Shown: one piece after another, positions 25,274-34,196 of the stretch
How positions within the stretch are numbered: the stretch's first letter is position 1
Layout of the letters: each line of letters opens with the position of its first letter
Assembly (NCBI RefSeq): GCF_000013385.1
Contig: NC_007760.1
Location: 4,686,001-4,750,000 of the forward strand
Length of the DNA: 64,000 bases
Reading direction: 5' to 3'
DNA from: Anaeromyxobacter dehalogenans 2CP-C
GTDB taxonomy: Bacteria > Myxococcota > Myxococcia > Myxococcales > Anaeromyxobacteraceae
Notes under the pieces: generated by a model
Told to the model about the DNA's origin: nothing
The model's input: only the letters and a program-made list of their open reading frames with translations
Databases searched by the model: none
Position numbers and translations under genes: made by a program

Positions 25274-25822
25274 ATGACCGACCTCGCCCGGCTCCCCCCG
25301 CGCGACGAGCGCGGCGCGCTGCGCGTGGTGGTGGAGTCGCCGCGCGGCGCCAGCCTGAAGCTGAAGTACGACGCGGAGCTGGGCGTGGTCACGGTGTCGC
25401 GCCCGCTGCCGCTCGGGCTCGCGTACCCGTACGACTGGGGGTTCGTCCCGGGGACGCGCGCGCCGGACGGCGACCCGGTGGACGCGCTCGTCTACTGGGA
25501 CGCGGTGAGCTTCCCCGGCGTGGTGGTGCCGTGCCGCGCGGTGGGCGTGGTGCGCCTGGAGCAGGACTCCAAGTCGAACGGCCGGGTGCGCAACGACCGC
25601 ATCCTGGCGGTGCCGGTGAAGCACCCGCGGGGCGACGACCTCCGCTCGCCGGACGACCTTCCCGCGCGGGTCCGCGACGAGATCGCGCAGTTCTTCCTGT
25701 CGGCCATCTTCTTCGAGCCGAAGAACCCGGCGCTGCTGGGCTGGGGCGGGCCGGAGGAGGCCGAGCGCCTGGTGGACGGCTGCACCCGCGCGCTGGCCGC
25801 CGTGGCGCGGCGCCGCTCCTGA
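25274..25822 (+). CDS. Inorganic pyrophosphatase, family I-like
   Basis: A 182-residue protein with the family I pyrophosphatase core. Substrate-binding residues appear in SLKLKYDAELG near residue 27. LAYPYDWGFVPGT and the Mg-binding signature DGDPVDALV lie near residues 48-73. It would hydrolyse pyrophosphate to phosphate in the cytoplasm. The C-terminal helix AEEAERLVDGCTRAL-type region is normal. The ATG is at 25274 behind GCAGGGA. The product is close in length to bacterial PPases of about 175 residues. Confidence 0.88.
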   Translation: MTDLARLPPRDERGALRVVVESPRGASLKLKYDAELGVVTVSRPLPLGLAYPYDWGFVPGTRAPDGDPVDALVYWDAVSFPGVVVPCRAVGVVRLEQDSKSNGRVRNDRILAVPVKHPRGDDLRSPDDLPARVRDEIAQFFLSAIFFEPKNPALLGWGGPEEAERLVDGCTRALAAVARRRS

Positions 25823-25953
25823 TCCAGCGCAAGCCGCGGCGGCCCCCCGCGCCGATCGTGCGCGGGTGGGGTGGGCCGGAGGCTGGCCCCTGCGGTACTC
25901 TCGGCGCTCACCGGGCGGGCGCGCCGCGCCCCGATGAGCGAGCGAGGAGAGCC

Positions 25954-26355
25954 ATGATCGCGTGGACGCCGGCCCTGGCGGTCGGGATCGAGGAGATCGA
26001 CGCGCAGCACCAGGAGCTGTTCCGCCGCGCCGAGCGCTTCGTGTCCAGCCTGGGCCAGACGTCGCGGCAGGAGGTCGGCATCCTCCTCTCGTACCTGCGC
26101 CTCTATTGCGTGACGCACTTCGGGGCCGAGGAGTCCTGGATGCGGCAGGTGGAGTACCCGGGCTACGCGCAGCACAAGGCGGAGCACGACGGCTTCGTGG
26201 CGAGCCTGATGGCGCTCTCCGACGAGCACGAGAAGCGCGGCGGGCCGGGGCTGCAGGCGACGCGCGTCTCCACGTTCGTCGAGCGCTGGCTCCAGGACCA
26301 CGTCACCAGCACCGACGTCGAGTTCGCGAAGTTCGTCCTCTCCCGGGCTGTTTGA
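25954..26355 (+). CDS. Bacteriohemerythrin (O2-binding di-iron protein)
   Basis: A 133-residue four-helix protein of the hemerythrin family. The ligand pattern is visible: an N-terminal W-x-x-x-L-A-V-G-I-E-x-I-D-x-Q-H start, the His in QHQELF near residue 21, HFGAEESW near residue 59, YAQHKAEHDGF near residue 72, and DHVTSTDVEF near residue 115. It should bind O2 at a di-iron site. In microaerophilic or anaerobic bacteria these proteins act in oxygen sensing or delivery. ATG 25954 follows a GAGGAGA site. Confidence 0.93.
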   Translation: MIAWTPALAVGIEEIDAQHQELFRRAERFVSSLGQTSRQEVGILLSYLRLYCVTHFGAEESWMRQVEYPGYAQHKAEHDGFVASLMALSDEHEKRGGPGLQATRVSTFVERWLQDHVTSTDVEFAKFVLSRAV

Positions 26356-26356
26356 C

Positions 26357-26399
26357 GAGGGCTGCCGCCCTCGCCCCGCCGAGCACAGCTCGTCGGGGC
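26357..26399 (+). terminator. Double hairpin after the bacteriohemerythrin gene
   Basis: A GAGGGC-TGCC-GCCCTC stem-loop overlaps the position just after the stop. A second, longer stem follows directly: GCCCCG-C-CGAG paired with CTCG-T-CGGGGC around loop CACAG. There is no T-tract. It probably ends or stabilises the upstream mRNA. The rest of the gap to 26564 shows only GC-rich sequence. Confidence 0.4.
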
Positions 26400-26564
26400 C
26401 CCACTCCCGCTCGCCGGGTCCCGTGCGCCGCCGCGGGCGGCTTCGCCGCGGACGCGGCGGGCGCCCCGGCGGCTCGCTTCGCTCGCGGTCGTCCACGTGA
26501 TCGGCTCCTGGGGCGCCCCCGCGGCGGAGGTGCGCCGTCGCCCGGGCGGGGCTAACCTCCGGGC

Positions 26565-27677
26565 GTGAACCTCACCGACACGCTCGCGCTCCTGCTCCGC
26601 CCGGCCGGCGGCGGCATCCACCTCGTCTCAAGCGGCAAGGCCGAGCAGCTCGCGCTGCAGCGCCGCCTCTACGGCGCCGACGACGAGGCCGAGATCCGCG
26701 CCCGCTGGCGCGAGGACCTGGAGCGCGCCGCCACCGCCCGCGCGGTGGTGCTGGGCATCCCCTCCGACGTGGGCGCGGGCTTCCGCCGCGGCGCGAACCT
26801 GGGGCCGGCCGCCATCCGCGAGCGGCTGCTCGCGGACGACCCGTCGCGGAGCGCGCGCGACCGCGCCGACGGGGTGGTGGACCTCGGCGACGTGTTCGTG
26901 GTCCCGCAGCTGCTCCACGACGACATGCTGAGCGAGGCGCAGCTCGCCGCCAGCCGGCGCGCGCTCTACCCGGGCGTGCCGGCGGACGAGGCGGCGCGCC
27001 TGCCGGTGTCGCCGCTCTCCATCGCGGAGCGGGCGCTCGAGCTGGTGCTCGAGGCGAACCCGCGCGCCCGCGTGTTCGCGGTGGGCGGCGATCACTCCAC
27101 CGCGTGGCCGGTGGTGAAGGCGCTCGCGCCGCGCTGGCCCGGCATGGGCATCGTGCAGATCGACGCGCACACCGACCTGCTCGAGGACCGGCTCGGGGTC
27201 CGCTACTGCTTCGGCACCTGGTCGTACCACGCGAACGAGCTGGTGGGCCGCGGCGGGCGGCTGGTGCAGGTGGGCACGCGCGCGTCCGGGCGCGACCGCG
27301 CGCACTGGGAGTCCACGCTCGGCGTGCGGCAGTTCTGGGCCGCCGACGTGCTCGCCGACCCGCGCGCCGCGCTGGACCGGATCCTCGAGCACGTGAAGGC
27401 GACCGGCGTCTCCTCGGTCTACTTCTCGAACGACATCGACGGGACCGACCAGCAGTGGGCCGACGCCACCGGCACGCCGGAGCCGGGCGGCCTCACGCCG
27501 GCGTTCGTCTCGTCGCTCGTCCGCCGCCTGGGGAGCGAGGTGGGGCTCGCGGGCGGCGACGTGATGGAGGTCGCGCCGGGGATCGCCGGCGGCGAGGGCG
27601 CGGGGCCGCGCACGGTCGGGCTCGCCGCGGGCTACCTCGCCGAGACCATCGACGCGGCGCTCGGCCGGACCCGCTGA
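26565..27677 (+). CDS. Arginase/agmatinase-family ureohydrolase
   Basis: A 370-residue member of the ureohydrolase superfamily. The metal-binding blocks are VGGDHST near residue 180, VQIDAHTDLLEDR near residue 196, and SNDIDGTDQQWAD near residue 288, a variant of the usual SxDxDxxDP. The Gly-rich TGTPEPGGL follows. An N-terminal extension of about 60 residues precedes the catalytic domain, and GIPSDVGAGFRRGANLGPAAIRE begins the fold. It should hydrolyse a guanidino or amidino substrate using two Mn ions; substrate unknown. It starts at GTG 26565. Confidence 0.88.
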   Translation: MNLTDTLALLLRPAGGGIHLVSSGKAEQLALQRRLYGADDEAEIRARWREDLERAATARAVVLGIPSDVGAGFRRGANLGPAAIRERLLADDPSRSARDRADGVVDLGDVFVVPQLLHDDMLSEAQLAASRRALYPGVPADEAARLPVSPLSIAERALELVLEANPRARVFAVGGDHSTAWPVVKALAPRWPGMGIVQIDAHTDLLEDRLGVRYCFGTWSYHANELVGRGGRLVQVGTRASGRDRAHWESTLGVRQFWAADVLADPRAALDRILEHVKATGVSSVYFSNDIDGTDQQWADATGTPEPGGLTPAFVSSLVRRLGSEVGLAGGDVMEVAPGIAGGEGAGPRTVGLAAGYLAETIDAALGRTR

Positions 27678-27702
27678 GCGCGGCGGGCACTCCGGAGACG
27701 GC

Positions 27703-27737
27703 AAGGCCCCGGCGCCTCTCGGAGCCGGGGCCCTTCT
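27703..27737. terminator. Intrinsic bidirectional terminator
   Basis: A nine-base perfect stem (GGCCCCGGC/GCCGGGGCC, 27705-27713 and 27724-27732) with a ten-base loop lies between the convergent arginase-family and small membrane protein genes. Short CTT/AAG flanks sit on both sides. It is well placed to stop both transcripts. Confidence 0.6.
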
Positions 27738-27771
27738 GCGGATGCCGGACGTTGCCTCGGGGCTCGCGCCG

Positions 27772-28080
27772 CTAGGCCTTCTCCTCGGCCTTCTTCGAGG
27801 CCGGGGTGGTGGCGCCGAGGAGCGCGCCCACCGCGGCGCCCGCGGCCGCGCCGCCGACCGCGAAGAGCGAGGCGACCGCCGTGACGCCGAGGACCATGCC
27901 GAAGACGATGAGCGCCTTCACGCCGATCGAGGCGGTGACCGGGGTGCCGAAGATGCCGCCGGCGAGCAGCACGCCCGCGTAGCCGCCGTAGAGGAGCGCG
28001 GGGAGGAGCGCGACCGCGAGGAAGACCGCGAGACCGATGCCGGCACCGACGAGCGCGGGGACCTTGTTCTTGTTCGCCAT
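27772..28080 (-). CDS. Small membrane protein
   Basis: A 102-residue protein with an N-terminal MANKNKVPAL segment. Two or three strongly hydrophobic, Gly/Ala-rich helices cover residues about 10-90, and a Lys/Glu tail (SKKAEEKA) ends it. The start ATG 28080 has AAAAAGGAG upstream. No family is recognised; it resembles small holin-like or general stress membrane proteins only in composition. It is divergent from the aminotransferase gene. Confidence 0.65.
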   Translation of the reverse strand: MANKNKVPALVGAGIGLAVFLAVALLPALLYGGYAGVLLAGGIFGTPVTASIGVKALIVFGMVLGVTAVASLFAVGGAAAGAAVGALLGATTPASKKAEEKA

Positions 28081-28190
28081 GACCTTCTCCTTTTTCGCTG
28101 GGGCCGTCCGTCCGGCCATCTGCCCCCTCGATGTGCACGGCCCCTGCCAGCCCTCGGCGCACCGGATCTCGCGGGGTTGCGCGCTGGCGT

Positions 28191-28206
28191 GTCGGGAGTT
28201 CCCGAC
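28191..28206. promoter_or_regulatory. Operator-like palindrome in a divergent intergenic region
   Basis: A perfect inverted repeat GTCGGGA-GT-TCCCGAC. A further half-site-like GTCCCGAC lies about ten bases downstream (near 28220). Both are in the 186-base gap between the small membrane protein gene (minus) and the HisC-like gene (plus). It may be a regulator-binding site; the binding protein is unknown. Confidence 0.4.
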
Positions 28207-28266
28207 CCGGCCTCCGCCCGTCCCGACTGGGGGAGGTCTGCGCGTCCGTGTGGTAGGTTCTCGCGC

Positions 28267-29310
28267 GTGAACGCGTTCAAGCCCCACCTCGCCTCAGTCG
28301 CCGATTACCCGTACGCGAAGGTCGATGCGCGCCTGAAGCTCGACCAGAACGAGAGCCCCGACGACCTCCCCCCCGACCTGAAGGCCCGCGCGCTGGAGCG
28401 CATCGCCCGCGCCGCCTGGAACCGCTACCCGGAGCTGCACGCCGAGGACGTGCGGGCGGCGGTGGCGCGGCACGAGGGCTGGGACCCGCAGGGCGTGGTG
28501 CTCGCGCCGGGCTCGAACCTGCTCGTGCTCGCGCTCACGCAGGCCGCGCGCGCGGTCGTGGACACCGTGCCGGCGTTCCCCTACTACAAGGGCGGCAGCG
28601 TCGCGACCGGCACGCCGTGGCGCGGCATCCCGCTCGCGCCGGGGTTCGCGATCCCCATGGACGCGCTGCTCGCCGCCATGGACGGCGCGGGCGGCGTGCT
28701 GTTCCTCCCGAACCCGCACGCGCCCACCGGGCAGCTCTTCGCGACCGGCGACGTGGAGCGGCTCGCCGACCGCGCCCGCCAGCAGGGCTGGGTGCTGGTG
28801 GTGGACGAGGCGTACCACGCGTTCGCGGGCAGCGACGCCCGCCCGCTCGCGCGGGCGAACGAGCACGTGGCGGTGCTGCGGACGTTCTCGAAGTCCTGGT
28901 GCCTGGGCGGCGTCCGCGCCGGCTACCTGCTCGCGTCGCCGAAGGTGGCGGCGGTGGTCCGCGCCTGCCTGCCGCCGTTCTGCATCCCGGTGCACACCGG
29001 CGCCATCCTGCAGACGGTGCTCGAGGCGCCCGGCTACGTGGGCGAGCTGGTGCAGCGGATCCAGGCCGAGCGCGCCCGCGTGCTCGCGGCGCTCTCGGCG
29101 CACCCGACCTGGCGGCCCTACCCGAGCGCCGCGAACTACCTGCTCGTCCGCACGCCGGACGCGAAGGCGGCCTGGGAGCACCTGCTCGCGCGCGGCATCC
29201 TGGTCCGCCGCCAGGACCACTACGCCGGGCTGGAGGGCTGCATCCGGATCACCGTCGGCACGCGCGCCGAGAACGACGCGCTGCTCGCGGCGGCCGCGGA
29301 CGCGCCCTAG
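28267..29310 (+). CDS. hisC: Histidinol-phosphate aminotransferase-like, PLP-dependent
   Basis: A 347-residue fold-type I aminotransferase. The N-terminus KLDQNESPDDLP matches the substrate/PLP-phosphate region of HisC. LFLPNPHAPTGQLF near residue 150 and VVDEAYHAFAG near residue 178 follow. The PLP Lys is in RTFSKSWCLGGVRAGYLL near residue 205. The Arg in CIRITVG near the end binds the carboxylate. It is consistent with HisC, though aromatic or other aminotransferase activity cannot be excluded, and no other his genes are in the window. It starts at GTG 28267. Confidence 0.8.
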   Translation: MNAFKPHLASVADYPYAKVDARLKLDQNESPDDLPPDLKARALERIARAAWNRYPELHAEDVRAAVARHEGWDPQGVVLAPGSNLLVLALTQAARAVVDTVPAFPYYKGGSVATGTPWRGIPLAPGFAIPMDALLAAMDGAGGVLFLPNPHAPTGQLFATGDVERLADRARQQGWVLVVDEAYHAFAGSDARPLARANEHVAVLRTFSKSWCLGGVRAGYLLASPKVAAVVRACLPPFCIPVHTGAILQTVLEAPGYVGELVQRIQAERARVLAALSAHPTWRPYPSAANYLLVRTPDAKAAWEHLLARGILVRRQDHYAGLEGCIRITVGTRAENDALLAAAADAP

Positions 29311-29324
29311 CCAGCGCCCGGCGC

Positions 29325-32300
29325 CTACGCCGCGGCGACCTCGGCCTCCTCGGGCAGCGGCTTGCCGAGCTCGCGCTTCTTCCACAGGAAGTAGACCGCC
29401 GGGTAGACGAGCAGCTCGAGCAGGAACGAGGTCACCAGGCCGCCGACCATGGGCGCGGCGATGCGCTTCATGAGGTCGGCGCCGGTGCCGGTGGACCACA
29501 TGATGGGCAAGAGGCCCATCATCGCGGCGAACACGGTCATGGCCTTCGGGCGCACGCGCTTCACCGCGCCGTGGATGATGGCCTCGACCAGCCCGTCCTC
29601 GTCCTTCACCAGCCCCTTCTTCCGGTGCTCGTCGTAGGAGAGGTCGAGGAACAGCAGCATGAACACGCCGGTCTCGGCGTCGAGGCCCATGAGCGCGATG
29701 AGGCCGACCCACACCGCGATCGACACGTTGTAGTCGAGCAGCCACAGCAGCCAGACGGCGCCGATGGCCGAGAACGGCACCGCCAGCATCACCAGCGACG
29801 CCTTGAACGCGCTCTTCGTGTTCATGTAGAGCAGCGCGAAGATGAGCACGAGCGTCACCGGGATGATGAGCTTCAGCCGCTCCTTCACCCGGATCATGTT
29901 CTCGTACTGGCCGCTCCAGGAGATGGCGTAGCCGGGCGGCGGCTTCACCAGCTCGGCCACCTTCGCCTTGGCCTGGTCCACGTACCGGCCCACGTCCACC
30001 TTGGACGTGTCGAAGTCCACGTACACGTAGCCGGCGAGCAGGCCGTTCTCGTCGCGGATCATCGACGGGCCCTGCGCCAGCACCACGTCGGCGATCTCCT
30101 CCATGGGGATCTGCCCCTGGCCGCCGGGCAGCGGCAGGAGCACCCGCTTCAGCGCGTCCAGGTCGTCGCGGTAGTCGCGCGCGTACCGGACGTTCACGCC
30201 GTAGCGCTCGCGCCCCATCACCGTGGTGGTCTGGTTGTCGCCGCCCACCGCGGTCATCACCATCATGTTGGCCGCGTCCACCGACAGGCCGTAGCGGGCG
30301 AGCTGCTCGCGCTTCAGCACGAAGTCGAGGAAGTAGCCGCCGGCCACGCGCTCCGCGTAGACGCTGCGGGTCCCGGGCACGTGCTGCACCGCCGACTCGA
30401 TGTCCTTCGCCACCTTCTCCACCGTGGCGAGGTCCGCGCCGGCCACCTTGATGCCCACCGGCGTGCGGATGCCGGTGGAGAGCATGTCGAGGCGTCCCTT
30501 GATCGGCATGGTCCAGGCGTTGGAGATGCCCGGCAGCCGGAGCGCCTCGTCCATCTCGGAGATGAGGTGGTCCTCGGTGATCCGGTCGCGCCAGACCGCG
30601 CGCAGCACGCCCTTCAGCCACTCCGGCGCCCAGGACGAGTACCAGCGCGGCTGCTCGCGCCACTGCGCCTCCGGCTTCAGCACGATGGTGGTCTCCATCA
30701 TGGTGAACGGGGCCGGGTCGGTGGAGGTGTTGGCGCGGCCGGCCTTGCCGAACACGCGCTCGACCTCGGGGAACGTCTTCAGGATCTTGTCCTGCACCTG
30801 GAGCGCGCGCTGCGCCTCGGCGACCGACATGCCGGGCTCCACCGCGGACGGCATGTAGAGGATGGTCCCCTCGCGCAGGGGCGGCATGAACTCGTGGCCG
30901 AGCGCGAGGTACGCCGGGATCGAGGTGGCGACGAGCAGCGCCGCCACGACCAGCGTGGCCTTCGCGTGCTTCACCACGAACCGGCAGGGCGGCTCGTAGA
31001 TCCGGTGCAGGAAGCGGCTGATGGGGTGCCGCTCCTCCGAGTAGTACTTGCCGACCAGCACCTGGTTCGCGACCCAGGCCACCGGCCGCGGGCGGAAGCG
31101 GAACGGCTCGACGCGCGCGAACAGCATGCGCATGGCGGGGTCGAGCGTGATGGCGAGCAGCGCCGCGATCGCCATGGCCAGGTTCTTGGAGTAGGCGAGC
31201 GGGCGGAAGAGCCGGCCCTCCTGGTCCACCAGGGTGAACACCGGCATGAACGCGACCGCCACCACCAGCAGCGAGAAGAAGACGCCCGGGCCCACCTCCA
31301 GCAGCGCCTCCAGGCGGACCTGGTGGAAGTCGCCCTTCTTCCCGTCGGCGATCCAGTGGTGGATCTTGTTGTACGCGTTCTCCACCTCGACGATGGCGCC
31401 GTCCACCAGCACGCCGATGGAGATGGCGATGCCCGCCAGCGACATGAGGTTCGCGTTCAGGCCCATGAAGTACATGGGGATGAAGGCGAGCGCGACCGAC
31501 ACCGGGATGGTGACGATGGGAACGATGGCGGACGGCACGTGCCAGAGGAACACCAGGATCACCAGCGAGACGATGAGGATCTCCTCGAGGAGCTTCCCCT
31601 TCACGTTCTCGATGGCCTTGCCGATGAGCTCGGAGCGGTCGTAGGTGGTCACCACCTCCACGCCCTTCGGCAGCGACGGCTTCACCTCCTCCAGCTTCGC
31701 CTTGACCCGGTCGATGACGTTGAGCGCGTTCTCGCCGGCGCGCATCACGACGATGCCGCCCACCACGTCGCCCTCGCCGTCGAGGTCGGCGATGCCGCGG
31801 CGCATCTCCGGGCCGAGCGACACCGTGGCCACGTCCTTCACCAGCACCGGCGTGCCGCCCTGCGCGCGCAGCACCAGGTTCTCGAGGTCCTGGATCGACT
31901 TCACGTAGCCGCGGCCGCGGACCATGTACTCGCGCCCGGACAGCTCCACCAGGCGCCCGCCCACGTCGTTGTTGCCGCTGCGGACCGCCTGCACCACCGC
32001 GTCGATGGGCAGCCCGTAGGACGCGAGCGCGTTCGGGTTGACGGTGATCTGGTACTGGCGCACCTGGCCGCCCACGGTCGCGACCTCCGACACGCCGGGG
32101 ACGCTCTGGACCGCGTAGCGCAGGAACCAGTCCTGCGTGGAGCGCAGCTCGTCGGAGGTGTGCTTGCCGGTGCGGTCCACCAGCGCGTACTGGAACACCC
32201 AGCCCACGCTGGTGGCGTCCGGGCCGAGCTCGGTCGTCACCCCCTGCGGCAGCTGCGGGGTGATCTTGGACAGGTACTCGAGCACGCGCGTGCGCGCCCA

Positions 32301-32609
32301 GTACATGTCGGTCCCGTCCTCGAAGATGACGTAGACGTAGCTGAACCCGAAGTCGGAGAACCCGCGGACCGCCTTCACCCGCGGCGCGCCCAGCAGCGCC
32401 GAGGTGATGGGGTAGGTCACCTGGTCCTCGATGATGTCCGGGCTGCGATCCCACTTCGAGTAGACGATGACCTGCGTGTCGGACATGTCCGGCAGCGCGT
32501 CGAGCGGGATGTTCCGCATCGTCCACCACGCGCCGACGAGCGTGACGAGGGTGGCGCCGAGGACGATGAACGGGTTGTGCGCGGAGAAGCTGATGATGCG
32601 CTTGATCAT
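29325..32609 (-). CDS. cusA: CusA-type heavy-metal efflux RND pump
   Basis: A 1094-residue inner-membrane RND pump of the HME class. Cus-type features are VLVDGAIVEVENAYNK near residue 400, with the Asp/Glu of helix 4, and LDAETGVFMLLFLDLSYDE near residue 975, with the CusA-type relay Glu. RVRPKAMTV follows with the relay Lys. The three Met positions that bind Cu/Ag in CusA are matched: LYMPSAVEPG, PFTMMETTIVL and RLDMLSTGIRTP. It therefore most likely exports Cu(I)/Ag(I) by proton antiport, in complex with the two upstream gene products. It is the last gene of the operon. Confidence 0.92.
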   Translation of the reverse strand: MIKRIISFSAHNPFIVLGATLVTLVGAWWTMRNIPLDALPDMSDTQVIVYSKWDRSPDIIEDQVTYPITSALLGAPRVKAVRGFSDFGFSYVYVIFEDGTDMYWARTRVLEYLSKITPQLPQGVTTELGPDATSVGWVFQYALVDRTGKHTSDELRSTQDWFLRYAVQSVPGVSEVATVGGQVRQYQITVNPNALASYGLPIDAVVQAVRSGNNDVGGRLVELSGREYMVRGRGYVKSIQDLENLVLRAQGGTPVLVKDVATVSLGPEMRRGIADLDGEGDVVGGIVVMRAGENALNVIDRVKAKLEEVKPSLPKGVEVVTTYDRSELIGKAIENVKGKLLEEILIVSLVILVFLWHVPSAIVPIVTIPVSVALAFIPMYFMGLNANLMSLAGIAISIGVLVDGAIVEVENAYNKIHHWIADGKKGDFHQVRLEALLEVGPGVFFSLLVVAVAFMPVFTLVDQEGRLFRPLAYSKNLAMAIAALLAITLDPAMRMLFARVEPFRFRPRPVAWVANQVLVGKYYSEERHPISRFLHRIYEPPCRFVVKHAKATLVVAALLVATSIPAYLALGHEFMPPLREGTILYMPSAVEPGMSVAEAQRALQVQDKILKTFPEVERVFGKAGRANTSTDPAPFTMMETTIVLKPEAQWREQPRWYSSWAPEWLKGVLRAVWRDRITEDHLISEMDEALRLPGISNAWTMPIKGRLDMLSTGIRTPVGIKVAGADLATVEKVAKDIESAVQHVPGTRSVYAERVAGGYFLDFVLKREQLARYGLSVDAANMMVMTAVGGDNQTTTVMGRERYGVNVRYARDYRDDLDALKRVLLPLPGGQGQIPMEEIADVVLAQGPSMIRDENGLLAGYVYVDFDTSKVDVGRYVDQAKAKVAELVKPPPGYAISWSGQYENMIRVKERLKLIIPVTLVLIFALLYMNTKSAFKASLVMLAVPFSAIGAVWLLWLLDYNVSIAVWVGLIALMGLDAETGVFMLLFLDLSYDEHRKKGLVKDEDGLVEAIIHGAVKRVRPKAMTVFAAMMGLLPIMWSTGTGADLMKRIAAPMVGGLVTSFLLELLVYPAVYFLWKKRELGKPLPEEAEVAAA

Positions 32610-32612
32610 GGC

Positions 32613-34196
32613 CTAGTGGCCCCCGTGCTGCGCGTGGTCGCCGGCGCCGGCCGCGGGCGCGGCCGCGGGCGCCGCCGCGGGGGCCGCACCGGCCGGCGCG
32701 GCCTTCGCGCCCGAGGCCATGGCCGCGAGCGACGCGCGCAGCCGGGACTCGGAGTCCACCAGGAAGTTCGCGCCGGTCACCACCTGCTCGCCCTCGTGCA
32801 GGCCCTCCACCACCTCCACGTGCCGGCCGTCGCCGTCGCCGAGCCGCACCTCGCGCGGCTGGAACCGGCCCTCGCCCGCGGCCACGAACACCACCTTCTG
32901 CGTGCCGGAGTCGATCACCGCGTCGGCCGGGATCACCAGGCCCTCGCGCCGCGCGCCCTGCAGCAGCACCTCGCCGAACATCTCCGGCTTCAGCTCGCCG
33001 CCCGCGTTGTCGAACTCGATGCGCACCTTGACGGTGCGGGTCTTCGGGTCGAGCAGCGGGTCGATGAACACGACCTTCCCCTTGAAGGCGCGGTTCGGGT
33101 ACGCCTTCAGGGAGAGCGTGGCGGGCAGGCCGACCTTCACGTGCCGCAGCTCGCTCTCGTACACGTCGGCGAGCACCCATACGCGCGAGAGGTCCACGAT
33201 CTCGAACGGCATCGAGCCGGCCTCGATGCGCATGCCGGGGACGATCTCGCGCTTGGTGACGACGCCGCTCGCCGGGGCGTGGAAGGTGAGGTCCTTGCGG
33301 GCCTCGCCGGTCTTCTCCAGCCGCGCGATCTCCGACGCGGGCACGTCCCACAGCTCCAGCTTGCGCCGGGCCGCCTTCACCAGCGTGGCCCCCGGACCCT
33401 CCGCGCCGCCCTGCGCGAGCGAGCGGCTGGTGCGCAGCGCGAGCAGGTACTCCTCCTGCGCGGCGAGCAGCTCGGGGCTGTACATGGTGAAGAGCGGCTC
33501 GCCCCGGCGCACGGCCTTGCCCACGAAGGTGGCGTGGTCGTGCTCGACGAAGCCGCCGACCTTCACGTTGAGGTGGTGCACGCGCGTCTCGTCGATGGCG
33601 ACGCGCCCGGCGGTGCGCCAGGCGCCGCCCACCGCGCCGCGGGACACCGCCACGGTGCGCAGCCCGATGAGCTGCTGGCGGGAGGGCTCGATGGTCACGC
33701 TGGCGAGCCCCTCCGGCGCCGGGCCCTCCGCCTGCGCGCCGCCCGCGGCGCCGCCCTCCATCTTCACCAGCTTCATGCCGCAGATCGGGCAGTCGCCGGG
33801 GTGGTCCTGCACGATGGTCGGGTGCATCGGGCACTGCCACTGCGGCTTCTGGTCCGCGGCGGCCTTCGCCGCGCCGGCCGCGGGCGCGCCGGCCGCGGCG
33901 CCACCCTGCGGCGCGTCCATGGGCACGAGCTTCATGCCGCAGATCGGGCACTCGCCGGGGTGGTCCTGCACGATGGTCGGGTGCATCGGGCAGGTGTAGA
34001 GCTGCTTCTTCTCGGCGTGCGCCGCGTGGTCGTGGCCGTCGGCGGGCTCGCCACCGCGCAGGCCGCCGGCCAGGAGCACCGCGCCGCCGCCCAGGGCCGC
34101 GCCGGCGACGAGCGCCGCGAGCAGGATCAGGGCGCCGCGCGCGCGGCGCGGCGGCGGGGGGGCGTTCGGGTTCGTCGGGATCGTCGGGTCGCTCAC
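32613..34196 (-). CDS. cusB: CusB-type RND periplasmic adaptor with two heavy-metal-binding domains
   Basis: A 527-residue membrane-fusion protein. A signal-anchor helix covers residues about 20-45 and a His-rich piece (DGHDHAAHAEKK) follows. Two near-identical heavy-metal-binding motifs each read CPMHPTIVQDHPG then CPICGMKLV. The usual adaptor order comes next: beta-barrel, lipoyl halves (GRVAIDETRVHHLNVKVGG) and hairpin. The C-terminus is Ala/Pro-rich and ends DHAQHGGH. The start is GTG 34196, which overlaps the cusC stop by four bases. It should link CusA to CusC and capture metal in the periplasm. cusA begins three bases after its stop. Confidence 0.91.
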   Translation of the reverse strand: MSDPTIPTNPNAPPPPRRARGALILLAALVAGAALGGGAVLLAGGLRGGEPADGHDHAAHAEKKQLYTCPMHPTIVQDHPGECPICGMKLVPMDAPQGGAAAGAPAAGAAKAAADQKPQWQCPMHPTIVQDHPGDCPICGMKLVKMEGGAAGGAQAEGPAPEGLASVTIEPSRQQLIGLRTVAVSRGAVGGAWRTAGRVAIDETRVHHLNVKVGGFVEHDHATFVGKAVRRGEPLFTMYSPELLAAQEEYLLALRTSRSLAQGGAEGPGATLVKAARRKLELWDVPASEIARLEKTGEARKDLTFHAPASGVVTKREIVPGMRIEAGSMPFEIVDLSRVWVLADVYESELRHVKVGLPATLSLKAYPNRAFKGKVVFIDPLLDPKTRTVKVRIEFDNAGGELKPEMFGEVLLQGARREGLVIPADAVIDSGTQKVVFVAAGEGRFQPREVRLGDGDGRHVEVVEGLHEGEQVVTGANFLVDSESRLRASLAAMASGAKAAPAGAAPAAAPAAAPAAGAGDHAQHGGH

